Assembly: GCF_002409645.1 (NCBI RefSeq)
Contig: NZ_DHNR01000024.1
Span: forward strand, 31,327-44,150
Direction: 5' to 3'
Source: Acetobacter sp. UBA5411
GTDB taxonomy: Bacteria; Pseudomonadota; Alphaproteobacteria; Acetobacterales; Acetobacteraceae
Length of the DNA stretch: 12,824 nt
Shown here: positions 6,610 to 12,824 of the stretch, in pieces
Layout of the letters: each line of letters begins with the position of its first letter
How positions within the stretch are numbered: position 1 is the stretch's first letter
The notes under the pieces: generated by a model
The model's input: the letters and a program-made list of their open reading frames with translations, nothing else
What the model was told of the DNA's origin: nothing
Databases searched by the model: none
Made by a program: the position numbers and the translations under genes

Positions 6610-6639
6610 TTGACAATTAATTCCGACATGGGTTATAAA
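6610..6639 (+). promoter_or_regulatory. Strong plus-strand promoter for the resolvase
   Basis: TTGACA (6610-6615), an 18-bp spacer and TATAAA (6634-6639) lie 30 bp before the chosen resolvase start. With the minus-strand promoter it forms the dyad TGTCAA-GTAAG-TTGACA (6599-6615). A regulator, or the resolvase itself, bound here could control both directions. Confidence 0.65.
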
Positions 6640-6668
6640 CAAATCTCACACAAAACAGGGTTTTGAAA

Positions 6669-7271
6669 TTGTCCGATTGTCCGCAGGAGGCTGGACAGCG
6701 CGCGTTAATTGGATACGTCCGCGTCAGCACCAATGACCAGAACAATCGCAGTCAGATCGACCAGCTAGTAAAATATGGCGTCGAACCGGCAGCAATTTTT
6801 GAGGACAAGGCCAGCGGGAAGAACATGCAGCGTCCCGGTTGGATAAACTGCTGGAAGGAATTGCGCGGCGGTGATGTTCTCGTGGTTACTGCGATAGACC
6901 GCTTGGGCAGAGACCTAGTTGAAGTGGTGCAGACAGTCAAAGCCCTGCACGACAAAGGTGTTGATTTGAAGGTTCTTTCAATGGACCTCGATACGAGAAC
7001 CGCGACGGGGCGACTGATTTTCGCAATCATCGCCGCGATGGCTCAGTGGGAGCGCGAGTTGATCGTTGAGCGAACAGTCAACGGCTTGGCAGCGGCACGA
7101 GCCAGAGGCAAGACCGGCGGACGGAAAGAGGTTGTATCGGATGCACAGGTTTTAGAGGCCATAAAACGGATACAGGCCGGAGAGAGAGCCGCAGATGTAG
7201 CGGACGATTATGGGGTGACGCGGCAAGCTATTTACAGGCGTGCCAGAAACATGAGGACTGCAAAGAAATGA
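6669..7271 (+). CDS. Serine recombinase (resolvase/invertase family)
   Basis: Small serine recombinase of about 200 residues. The catalytic motif YVRVSTNDQN carries the nucleophile Ser20 (counted from TTG 6669). It is followed by the usual TAIDRLGRD arginine motif, GVDLKVLSMDLDT, TATGRLIFAIIAAMAQWERELIVERT (the E-helix region) and the ARARGKTGGRK linker. A C-terminal helix-turn-helix (AADVADDYGVTRQAIYRRAR) binds the sub-sites. The frame opens at TTG 6663, but AGGG (6657-6660) lies 8 bases before TTG 6669, so I choose that start. The stop overlaps the next gene by ATGA. A promoter pair lies just upstream, the usual place of a res site. Likely role: plasmid multimer or cointegrate resolution. 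Confidence 0.93.
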   Translation: MSDCPQEAGQRALIGYVRVSTNDQNNRSQIDQLVKYGVEPAAIFEDKASGKNMQRPGWINCWKELRGGDVLVVTAIDRLGRDLVEVVQTVKALHDKGVDLKVLSMDLDTRTATGRLIFAIIAAMAQWERELIVERTVNGLAAARARGKTGGRKEVVSDAQVLEAIKRIQAGERAADVADDYGVTRQAIYRRARNMRTAKK

Positions 7272-7597
7272 CTGACAACCGAACGATAGGTCCGCGTCCG
7301 CATGGTATTAAGAATTACAGCGAGACTTTCCGGACAATTGGAGGTCAGCGTTACAACGCAAGAGTAACAGATCCATCGGATGAGCTCATCAAGGCTTATC
7401 GTCAATATGGGATACACTGTCGCCGTCTTGCAAACATCTTGTACGTTCACAACTGGGAGAAATTCCCCGGTTGCGAGATGATGAGAACGGTTATGGCCCC
7501 TGTGGACGAGGTTTCATCCCGCATGTTGAAATTCCTTCCGAGATTGAGGCCGCGTATCAGCATGTTCATGGACTTTTGGAAAATCATGAAAAAGTGA
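7268..7597 (+). CDS. Hypothetical protein translationally coupled to the resolvase
   Basis: 109 residues, unrecognised. It begins with an ATGA overlap on the resolvase stop, so translation is probably coupled and the two proteins may work together. The middle is moderately acidic to neutral (DPSDELIKAYRQYGIHCRRLANILYVHNWEKF) and the C-terminus is strongly basic with aromatic residues (PRLRPRISMFMDFWKIMKK), which could contact DNA or membrane. It has no signal peptide and no clear transmembrane segment. An accessory factor to the resolvase is a guess from position only. Confidence 0.6.
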   Translation: MTDNRTIGPRPHGIKNYSETFRTIGGQRYNARVTDPSDELIKAYRQYGIHCRRLANILYVHNWEKFPGCEMMRTVMAPVDEVSSRMLKFLPRLRPRISMFMDFWKIMKK

Positions 7598-7613
7598 AAA
7601 ATCGTGTGCTTAC

Positions 7614-7685
7614 ATGAGACGCAGCCAGAAGAAGTCCGAAGATTTAAACCTAATTGAGATGAACAGCGTGGGAGCAAGTAAATGA
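7614..7685 (+). CDS. Possible 23-residue leader peptide before the hydrolase
   Basis: ATG 7614 opens a 23-residue frame (MRRSQKKSEDLNLIEMNSV...) whose TGA overlaps the hydrolase ATG as ATGA. This arrangement could couple translation. It has no convincing ribosome site of its own, while the hydrolase has GGGAG 7-8 bases before its ATG. It may therefore be chance. Confidence 0.2.
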   Translation: MRRSQKKSEDLNLIEMNSVGASK

Positions 7686-8278
7686 CGCAGGAGCCTGCCG
7701 AACAATACGTAATAATCCACGGATATACGGCAAACCCTCAGGCGAACTGGTTTCCATGGCTGGCAACAGAACTGGAAAAGGCAGGTGCAACCGTCACCGT
7801 TCCGGCCATGCCTTCTCCGTTCGAACCCAGATTGGATGAGTGGCTGGCAACCGTAAACGCAACGGTCTCGCCTCTAAAGGGTAACGTCACGCTCATAGGA
7901 CATAGTCTTGGGTGTGTGACGCTACTCCGCTATCTTATGTCGTGTCCCGATACAGAAAAAATTCCTGGCTATGTTCTCGTTTCTGGCTTTGACAGAACGC
8001 TGTCTACTTTACCTGCTTTGAGTTCATTTACTGAAGAAACACTGGATTACGACGCACTGCGCAGCCGGTTCCCGTTTCGCGTTTCAATCTTCTCAGACAA
8101 TGATTCTATTGTGGATCCAAAGGTATCACGCGATCTGGCAGTGTCTCTCGACACAGAAGAAATTGAAATTCCGTCAGGAGGGCATTTCCTCGACAGGGAG
8201 GGATTTACCCAATTGCCCGCGTTACTCCAAGCACTCCAGAAAAGAAAAGAGATTCTGAATCTACGCCAAAAGCCTTAA
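7682..8278 (+). CDS. RBBP9/YdeN-family alpha/beta hydrolase
   Basis: Serine hydrolase of about 198 residues, the normal size for the RBBP9/YdeN family (DUF1234-type). Features in order are the oxyanion-side loop HGYTANPQANWFPWL, the tryptophan/proline-rich WLATV segment, the nucleophile elbow GHSLG (Ser at about residue 75), the acid region FSDNDSIVDP and the catalytic His in GGHFLDREGFTQLP. The triad appears complete. No signal peptide, so cytoplasmic. The natural substrate is not deducible; bacterial members are predicted esterases or peptidase-like hydrolases. A good Shine-Dalgarno (GGGAG) precedes ATG 7682. It stands 84 bp after the preceding hypothetical gene and is followed by a non-coding stretch with a strong hairpin. 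Confidence 0.88.
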   Translation: MTQEPAEQYVIIHGYTANPQANWFPWLATELEKAGATVTVPAMPSPFEPRLDEWLATVNATVSPLKGNVTLIGHSLGCVTLLRYLMSCPDTEKIPGYVLVSGFDRTLSTLPALSSFTEETLDYDALRSRFPFRVSIFSDNDSIVDPKVSRDLAVSLDTEEIEIPSGGHFLDREGFTQLPALLQALQKRKEILNLRQKP

Positions 8279-8665
8279 GAGCGGGAAACGGATGAGGTGA
8301 TTTCGTGCCTATTCATGGTTCTTCTTTCCATAATTTGTCTGATATGTGAAGCGTTTTTTCGAACATTCCATGTCTGAGATGTAGGCGACTGCTGCCTGTC
8401 TGCTCCTGTATCGCTGAGCAGACAGGCAGATCGGGGGGGGATTCGGCCTGTCCGCTTTGGAGCGTCCCAACTATGTATCCTGCCGTTCAGTCAGCTGCGT
8501 GTGACAGCCGCTGTGCGTTTCGGAGCGGTCACTTAATCCGCTCGAGTTGGGCCTCCGAAGAGGACACCGGCTGATCGTGAGTTCGATGGGCCGAGCCATG
8601 CCACGAAAGCTTCCTTCCCGGTCGAGCGTGGTTGGAGGAGTCGGACCAAGAGGAGACTTCGAGGG
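8279..8665. other. Non-coding interval with a strong hairpin
   Basis: 387 bp between the hydrolase and the convergent 3D-domain gene. I see no credible gene in either direction. It contains the perfect 14-bp hairpin at 8392-8429 and a run of eight G at 8433-8440. The rest shows no feature I can name. Confidence 0.6.
8392..8429. repeat. Perfect 14-bp inverted repeat with a 10-base loop
   Basis: CTGCCTGTCTGCTC (8392-8405) and its exact reverse complement GAGCAGACAGGCAG (8416-8429) flank a 10-base loop. It lies between convergent genes, where a bidirectional terminator would be expected, but neither side has a T-run; the + side is followed by ATC and eight G. It could be a Rho-independent-like terminator lacking the U-tract, a protein-binding dyad or a mobile-element scar. 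Confidence 0.7.
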
Positions 8666-9415
8666 CTAAGGACGGTATTTGGCGTCGGACGTGAGTTTCT
8701 CGACGATCGTCGCATCGGTAACAACGTAGGCATCAAAAACGCCGGTGGGGCTTGAGGTGACGAACGCGGGCGGGGCTCCCGTGTAGCTTCCTGTGAAGAG
8801 ATCGATGTGATTGCCTTTGATGCCACCTCCGACGTCACCGGCGATAACGTAGCCATCGTGCTTCCGTCTCGTACCCTTGTCGTCAAAGGCAAAGCCTGCG
8901 AGGCGCGGGATATATAACACCGTCCCAATCGGGATTTTGGTAGGATCAACGGCCACCGTGCGAAAAGGCACAAGACGAAACCCTTTTACGCCCAGCCCAA
9001 AAATGCCGTTGCCGCTTACTCCAGCCCAAGCCTGCAAGCTCAAGGCATCGTTGACAGACGGGCAAAGCGCGGCGAAGAAACAGGTTGCGGACCGGCGCGG
9101 CGCCAAGCCATCGGCGTTGTAGATCGCGCTCTTGGTTCGATCGTGGACGGCGATGGTGCCTTGGAGAGCACCGAAGCAGAACTGGGATTTCGGGATGCTG
9201 ATGCCAATCAGCGAACCGTCACGTCGCAGAAGTGGCGCGGCATCTGCTGCCGTGGAGCTCTCGACATAATGCACGTAATAGCGCGTGGCATATAGCCGTA
9301 AGGCCTTCTCTGTCGTTTTGAATGGCAAGTTGTTGAAATCGTCAGCTCTGACGCAAGCGGGCAACAGGATGCCTGCAATAAATGCAAAAGTCAGATAACG
9401 CTCTAGAGGACGCAT
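8666..9415 (-). CDS. Exported 3D-domain (MltA-like) cell-wall protein
   Basis: 249 residues with an N-terminal signal peptide (YLTFAFIAGILLPACVRADD). Cleavage is likely after VRA; LPAC is a weak lipobox alternative. The C-terminal half has the three aspartates that define the 3D fold: VAVDPTKIPIGTVLYIP, VIAGDVGGGIKGNHIDLFTG (two Asp). This double-psi beta-barrel is shared by MltA lytic transglycosylases, YuiC/YabE-type muralytic proteins and related secreted factors. The N-terminal half has YATRYYVHYV, KSQFCFGALQGTIAV and several cysteines. Likely role: peptidoglycan turnover in the periplasm. ATG 9415 is the start. It is a single gene on -, divergent from the nuclease-ATPase pair across 347 bp. 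Confidence 0.82.
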   Translation of the reverse strand: MRPLERYLTFAFIAGILLPACVRADDFNNLPFKTTEKALRLYATRYYVHYVESSTAADAAPLLRRDGSLIGISIPKSQFCFGALQGTIAVHDRTKSAIYNADGLAPRRSATCFFAALCPSVNDALSLQAWAGVSGNGIFGLGVKGFRLVPFRTVAVDPTKIPIGTVLYIPRLAGFAFDDKGTRRKHDGYVIAGDVGGGIKGNHIDLFTGSYTGAPPAFVTSSPTGVFDAYVVTDATIVEKLTSDAKYRP

Positions 9416-9762
9416 TTAGCGATCCTAACCTCTGAGGACCCTTACGAACTATAACAGGATCAGGCGATCGTCTGCAACGGGCCGAAAGCTGCTAGAAGAT
9501 GCCCGGTAGCGAGCGTCCGTTTCTCGCTTCGGCCTCTCCTTAGCAGACGGACTGCTCCCGAAGTCGTCATGTTTCGATTGCGAAGCGCCCTCATTTGGTC
9601 ATGGCTAGGCACTTGCCTTTATCTTGAAAGAGCACATTTCACCGAGACCTGGTGTGTCTTACAACTAATGCCACCAGTGAGCCGACGCTGCTGGCTATAG
9701 CCTCACTTCGATTTTTTGTATTACGTTGGTAAAACTTTCAAACCTTTCTGGAACGAGAGTCA
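9416..9762. other. Non-coding divergent interval before the nuclease gene
   Basis: 347 bp with no credible gene on either strand. It should hold the promoters of the 3D-domain gene (-) and of the nuclease-ATPase pair (+), but I find no hexamer pair good enough to name. Minor dyads are GTCCGT...ACGGAC (9518-9552 region) and the palindrome GGCTATAGCC near 9694. Confidence 0.5.
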
Positions 9763-10851
9763 TTGCCAAAGCCCACGTTAAAGACGGTAGCATCGAAACA
9801 GCCGCGCGAAACCGCCGGCCCATCCGCGTTCAGAGCCTTTGACTTTCAGGTGAACGTGTCGATAGCGCTGGTCCTCGACATCTTCAAGCAAGGCAAGGAA
9901 TTCGTCGCCCTGTTCGATCATCACGACGATCTCGTCGTTTTTGTTGGAGAAGGTGAGAACTCAGAGCTTTCATTCTACCAAGTGAAATCGAGTAGCGAAC
10001 TGACTTGGACCGCCAAGAGACTCGCTAGGCGAAGCCCGAAGGGTGAACTGCCGAAATCCATTATCGGCAAGGCCTACTATAATATTGCACAGTTCGGCCC
10101 AGAAATTCGCCGAGCATCAATATTGTCGAACCGACCACTGAACGCAACCTTGGCTACGGCCACCCAATCTGGTCTCCACGATGGCGAGCTTTCGATCGCC
10201 GATCTCTGCTCCGCTGATCAGAAAACAATAATGAAGTCGCTAGAGGAGGATTTCCCTAGCGGTTTCGACAAGAGGCTCGCGACGCTTCTAACTTTCGAGC
10301 GTGTTCCATTCGATCTGGAAAGCTATCGCGCCACGGTGCTTGGCAGGATCGTAACGATGCTAGAAGAACTCGATCCGGATTTTGTAGCCGTCTCCAGCCC
10401 TTTCTATACGACTCTCCTTGCTGCCGCGGGTGAATGTACCGGCAACAAGACCAAGTCGGCGACTGTCGAAGAATTGCGTAAGCGTGTTGCTTTGGACCGG
10501 GAAGCGATCAACCGCCTGATCGTACGGGTTCAGAGCAGGCGGAAAAATCTTGTCGAATGGTGGTCTAGCGTGAAAGACGAATTTGCTGCCGATGGAATGA
10601 AAGCGATACAAATCCAGCGTATTAAGAACATGTGCATAGCGTATGTTGATGCCCGGCGCGTTGGAAACAGGGCAGCCACCAATCTGAGCGAAGCGATCCG
10701 CGGCTCAATCGATAAGACTGCAGTGAGCACGATCGAGAGCGTAAAGGAGGCGGCCGTAGCCTTGAGAGCCCACGGCCTCGTTGAGCCCACATCAGAGCCC
10801 TACGATCTCCAGTCCGCGATGATCGTTGAATTGATGGAAGCCATGACATGA
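9763..10851 (+). CDS. DUF4297/Cap4-like PD-(D/E)xK nuclease, probable defence effector
   Basis: Predicted dsDNA endonuclease of 362 residues. The N-terminal domain (about 20-200) matches the DUF4297 pattern: FRAFDFQ at 23-29, then ALFDHHDDLVVF (Asp55/Asp56) and FYQVKSS (Gln73-x-Lys75). The QxK replaces ExK as is common in this family. RRASILSNRPLN follows. Residues about 230-362 are helical and charged and probably bind the partner or sense the signal. The start is TTG 9763, with GAGAG three bases before it; no ATG lies between it and the upstream stop at 9730. The ATPase gene follows 57 bp later on the same strand. DUF4297 nucleases are effectors in CBASS (Cap4) and Lamassu systems. No CD-NTase gene is present here, so a Lamassu/ABC-3C-type role is more likely. 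Confidence 0.8.
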   Translation: MPKPTLKTVASKQPRETAGPSAFRAFDFQVNVSIALVLDIFKQGKEFVALFDHHDDLVVFVGEGENSELSFYQVKSSSELTWTAKRLARRSPKGELPKSIIGKAYYNIAQFGPEIRRASILSNRPLNATLATATQSGLHDGELSIADLCSADQKTIMKSLEEDFPSGFDKRLATLLTFERVPFDLESYRATVLGRIVTMLEELDPDFVAVSSPFYTTLLAAAGECTGNKTKSATVEELRKRVALDREAINRLIVRVQSRRKNLVEWWSSVKDEFAADGMKAIQIQRIKNMCIAYVDARRVGNRAATNLSEAIRGSIDKTAVSTIESVKEAAVALRAHGLVEPTSEPYDLQSAMIVELMEAMT

Positions 10852-10908
10852 CAGACGACAACACGATGAGACTGCGGCGAGTCCTTCGAAAACTCAGTGA
10901 GAGTAGCA

Positions 10909-12603
10909 ATGCCAACGGTAAAATTCAAAAATCTCTACCTGTTGTCGCAAGTCGAAAAGAGAGCGTTGCACGTACCATTGCGTTCACAAAAACTGTTGAT
11001 TCAAGGCGCAAACGGCTTTGGAAAGTCAGTTATAATGAAGAGCTTGTACGAGACTTTAGGAGCGACGCCGAACAAGATTGACGACCGCTGGAAGAAAGCC
11101 AACGTATCGAGTTGCCTCGAATTTGAGTTCGCGGGTGCGATCTGGTTTTCGGTAAAGGCCCATGGAGTGCTTTCGCTCTTCGATGACAAGGGCAACAGAC
11201 AGTTCTGGGGGCTGCGACTGGTCAAGGATTGGGGGCCAAAGCTTGCCGAGTTCTTCGGCTTCAAGCTGGAGATGGTGGACAAGGATGGGGAAACATTAAC
11301 GCCGCCGCCCGCGTATCTGTTCGCACCGTTCTACATTGATCAAGATGGAAGCTGGGACAATACTTGGGTCTCCTTCCGCCAGGACTTCTACCTGCCAGAA
11401 AGTGCGCGCACGCTTGCGGATTATCATTCAGGCATACGGCCGGATGGCTACTATGCCGCCAAGGCCGAACTTACGAAGGAGAAGATCGTCCTTTCCAGCT
11501 TGGAGACTGCTGTCGACACGCTTCGCCAGGCGATGACCCAGATTGAAGAGATCGAAGGCACGACCCCAATCTACGACTTGCAGGAATTTGCCAGCGAGTG
11601 CGATGATCTTGTTGCGGAAAGTGAGAGTCTTCTTGTGCTGCAGGCGAGACATCGTCGGACGATATCCGACCTTCATGAGGAATCTCATCTTGTCAGGGCC
11701 GAAGTGGCTCTCCTGAGGAATACTCTGAACGAAATGCGAGGTGAGTTCGACCTCGCGTCCTCGTTACCACATCAGGTTGAGTGCCCCACCTGCGGGTACG
11801 AGTACCAGAACTCCCTTACCGAAAGGTTCGCCTTGATCGAGGATGAGGGCGTCTTGTCGAAGGCGCTGACTGAGGCGAAGTATAAACTGGGAAGACTTAC
11901 CGAAAAGGAACTGGCCGAGCGAGGAAAGCTTGACGAGATCAGTGCAAGCCTGACACGCGTCCAAAAGATTCTCGAAACGGAAAAACAGTCGCTGTCCCTC
12001 AATGACGTGCTCGTCGCGACCGGCAAAACCGAAGCCGCCAAGCTTCTCCGGGTATCGCTGAACGAGAAGATTGTGGCGGCGGAAGGTTCCAGAAATAAAA
12101 CCGAGCTTCTGCGCGCTTCGATGAGTAAGTTCACCGAGAGAACGCGCACCACAGAGATCATGAAATTTTATCGCTCCCGACTGTCGATGTATTCGCAGGA
12201 ACTGGACGTCCATCTCGACGCACCGGAAAAGCAGTCAATCGTTTCCATCAACGTTGCGCGAGGAAGCGAGGGACCGCGGGCTTTATTGGCATACTATTAT
12301 GCGTTTCTTTACACGAAGATTAAATTCACGACGAGCATCAGATTCCCTGTCGTGATTGACTCCCCGAACCAGCAAGGTCAGGACAAAGTTCACCTTCCTC
12401 AGATGTTGAAGTTCATTTTCGATCACGTTCCCGACGACGTGCAGACCATCGTTGCTACCGAGGACGCTTCAGGGCTTAAATTCGAAGGGGTCGCCATCGC
12501 CACTTATGGCGAAGCCAAGCGCCAAATTCTTCGTGAAAACGAATTTGATCGGGTTAAGAACATCTTCGACCCATTCTTCCAAAAGATACTGGCTGCAGAA
12601 TAA
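10909..12603 (+). CDS. Rad50/SMC-like ABC ATPase with zinc-hook motif, probable defence sensor (LmuB-like)
   Basis: 564 residues from ATG 10909; GAGAG lies just before it, and GTG 10897 is an alternative. Walker A is GANGFGKS (33-40). A Q-loop-like APFYIDQDGSWDNTW follows, typical of ABC-3C-type ATPases. Long charged helices (about 170-285 and 300-400, coiled-coil character) flank a single CPTCG (Cys292, Cys295), a Rad50-like zinc-hook candidate. The C-terminal lobe has a signature-like SEGPRALLAYYYA (from about 453) and Walker B FPVVIDSPNQQGQD (Asp484), where Ser replaces the usual catalytic Glu. The H-loop His is not obvious (IVATED). It is probably co-transcribed with the upstream nuclease. 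Expected role: bind or sense foreign DNA structures and license the nuclease, as LmuB does in Lamassu. Confidence 0.85.
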   Translation: MPTVKFKNLYLLSQVEKRALHVPLRSQKLLIQGANGFGKSVIMKSLYETLGATPNKIDDRWKKANVSSCLEFEFAGAIWFSVKAHGVLSLFDDKGNRQFWGLRLVKDWGPKLAEFFGFKLEMVDKDGETLTPPPAYLFAPFYIDQDGSWDNTWVSFRQDFYLPESARTLADYHSGIRPDGYYAAKAELTKEKIVLSSLETAVDTLRQAMTQIEEIEGTTPIYDLQEFASECDDLVAESESLLVLQARHRRTISDLHEESHLVRAEVALLRNTLNEMRGEFDLASSLPHQVECPTCGYEYQNSLTERFALIEDEGVLSKALTEAKYKLGRLTEKELAERGKLDEISASLTRVQKILETEKQSLSLNDVLVATGKTEAAKLLRVSLNEKIVAAEGSRNKTELLRASMSKFTERTRTTEIMKFYRSRLSMYSQELDVHLDAPEKQSIVSINVARGSEGPRALLAYYYAFLYTKIKFTTSIRFPVVIDSPNQQGQDKVHLPQMLKFIFDHVPDDVQTIVATEDASGLKFEGVAIATYGEAKRQILRENEFDRVKNIFDPFFQKILAAE

Positions 12604-12824
12604 CGCAGTTACGTTCCAATTACGCGCGGCTATAAATAGATTCAGAAGCTATCTAGAGTAGCTCTCGCAATTTTCTCGCTCACCACCCTCAGCGGGGAGC
12701 GACCGTTTTGTCGTCTGTTGATAGATGCGACAAACTGGACTGTCGATCGAGAAAATATGTCCGCTAATGGTGCAGTATCGACTGCGATTGAACGTCCAGT
12801 TTGAGGGCAATTCTGTTGAAAAAG
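12604..12824. other. Right-end non-coding stretch with nested inverted repeats
   Basis: No gene is seen. Four dyads occur in about 135 bp: ATTTTCTCG (12670-12678) with CGAGAAAAT (12748-12756); TTTGTCG (12707-12713) with CGACAAA (12728-12734); CAAACTGGAC (12731-12740) with GTCCAGTTTG (12794-12803); and GCAGT-ATCG-ACTGC (12772-12785). Possible readings are a recombinase (res-like) site, the edge of a mobile element, an operator region or a structured RNA. The window ends before this can be settled. Confidence 0.5.
12731..12803. repeat. 10-bp inverted repeat with 53-bp spacer
   Basis: CAAACTGGAC at 12731-12740 and its exact reverse complement GTCCAGTTTG at 12794-12803. It is the longest perfect dyad in the right-end region and partly overlaps the TTTGTCG/CGACAAA dyad. 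Confidence 0.6.

Noticed and set aside
6599..6615. TGTCAA-GTAAG-TTGACA as a fourth parS site
   Set aside because: The half-sites are in the opposite arrangement from GTTGACA-NN-TGTCAAC and are better explained as two divergent -35 boxes.
8316..8378. 20-residue hydrophobic frame (MVLLSIICLICEAFF...) on +
   Set aside because: It has no ribosome site and no neighbours suggesting a small membrane toxin or its antisense RNA.
8392..8440. Rho-independent terminator at the 14-bp hairpin
   Set aside because: There is no T-run after the stem on either strand; the plus side continues into G8.
8533..8973. 146-residue open frame on -
   Set aside because: It mostly overlaps the 3D-domain gene in another frame, and the composition is typical of a shadow frame.
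10848..11081. 77-residue frame starting on the nuclease stop (ATGA)
   Set aside because: Apart from its first ~20 codons it lies inside the ATPase gene in another frame and reads as a random basic peptide. Kept only as a possible coupling or remnant signal.
11764..12213. 149- and 129-residue antisense frames in the ATPase gene
   Set aside because: They overlap the conserved CPTCG and coiled-coil coding region on the other strand and have no supporting signals.

Overview
The window looks like plasmid DNA from an alphaproteobacterium. The evidence is a RepABC-style partition pair (ParA with a MerR-like N-terminus, then ParB), GTT-N10-AAC centromere palindromes, an RPA-family (PF04796-like) replication initiator and an iteron origin. 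Plasmids of this make-up are known from Acetobacteraceae, Sphingomonadales and Rhizobiales; the sequence does not let me choose among them. No rRNA, tRNA or CRISPR array was seen.

Layout. 1-172: tandem 8-bp repeats, two parS-like palindromes and a probable parA promoter. 209-2475: parA and parB on +, with a third parS-like site between them. 2469-3485: repA on -, convergent with parB and overlapping its end by 7 bp. 3546-3979: the presumed oriV, with three iterons in one orientation, seven in the other, and two DnaA-box-like sites. 4004-5509: a long tyrosine recombinase on -, visibly more GC-rich than its neighbours. 5523-6495: three short exported or membrane-anchored reading frames on -, one only a signal-peptide-like stub. 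6576-6639: a divergent promoter pair. 6669-7597: a serine resolvase overlapping an unknown small gene on +. 7682-8278: an RBBP9/YdeN-type alpha/beta hydrolase. 8279-8665: non-coding, with a perfect 14-bp hairpin. 8666-9415: an exported 3D-domain (MltA-like fold) protein on -. 9763-12603: two + genes, a DUF4297/Cap4-like nuclease and a Rad50/SMC-like ABC ATPase with a CxxC zinc-hook candidate. 12604-12824: non-coding, with several nested inverted repeats.

How it fits together. The left third is a self-contained replication and partition module: RepA would bind the iterons with host DnaA, and ParA/ParB would segregate the plasmid through the GTTGACA-NN-TGTCAAC sites. The middle holds two unrelated site-specific recombinases flanking small cargo genes, which may resolve multimers or mark an integrated segment. 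The right third is accessory cargo. Its most interesting part is the nuclease-ATPase pair, which resembles Lamassu / ABC-three-component defence systems but has no separate middle (LmuC-type) gene in the window. The defence role is inference from domain content and gene pairing.
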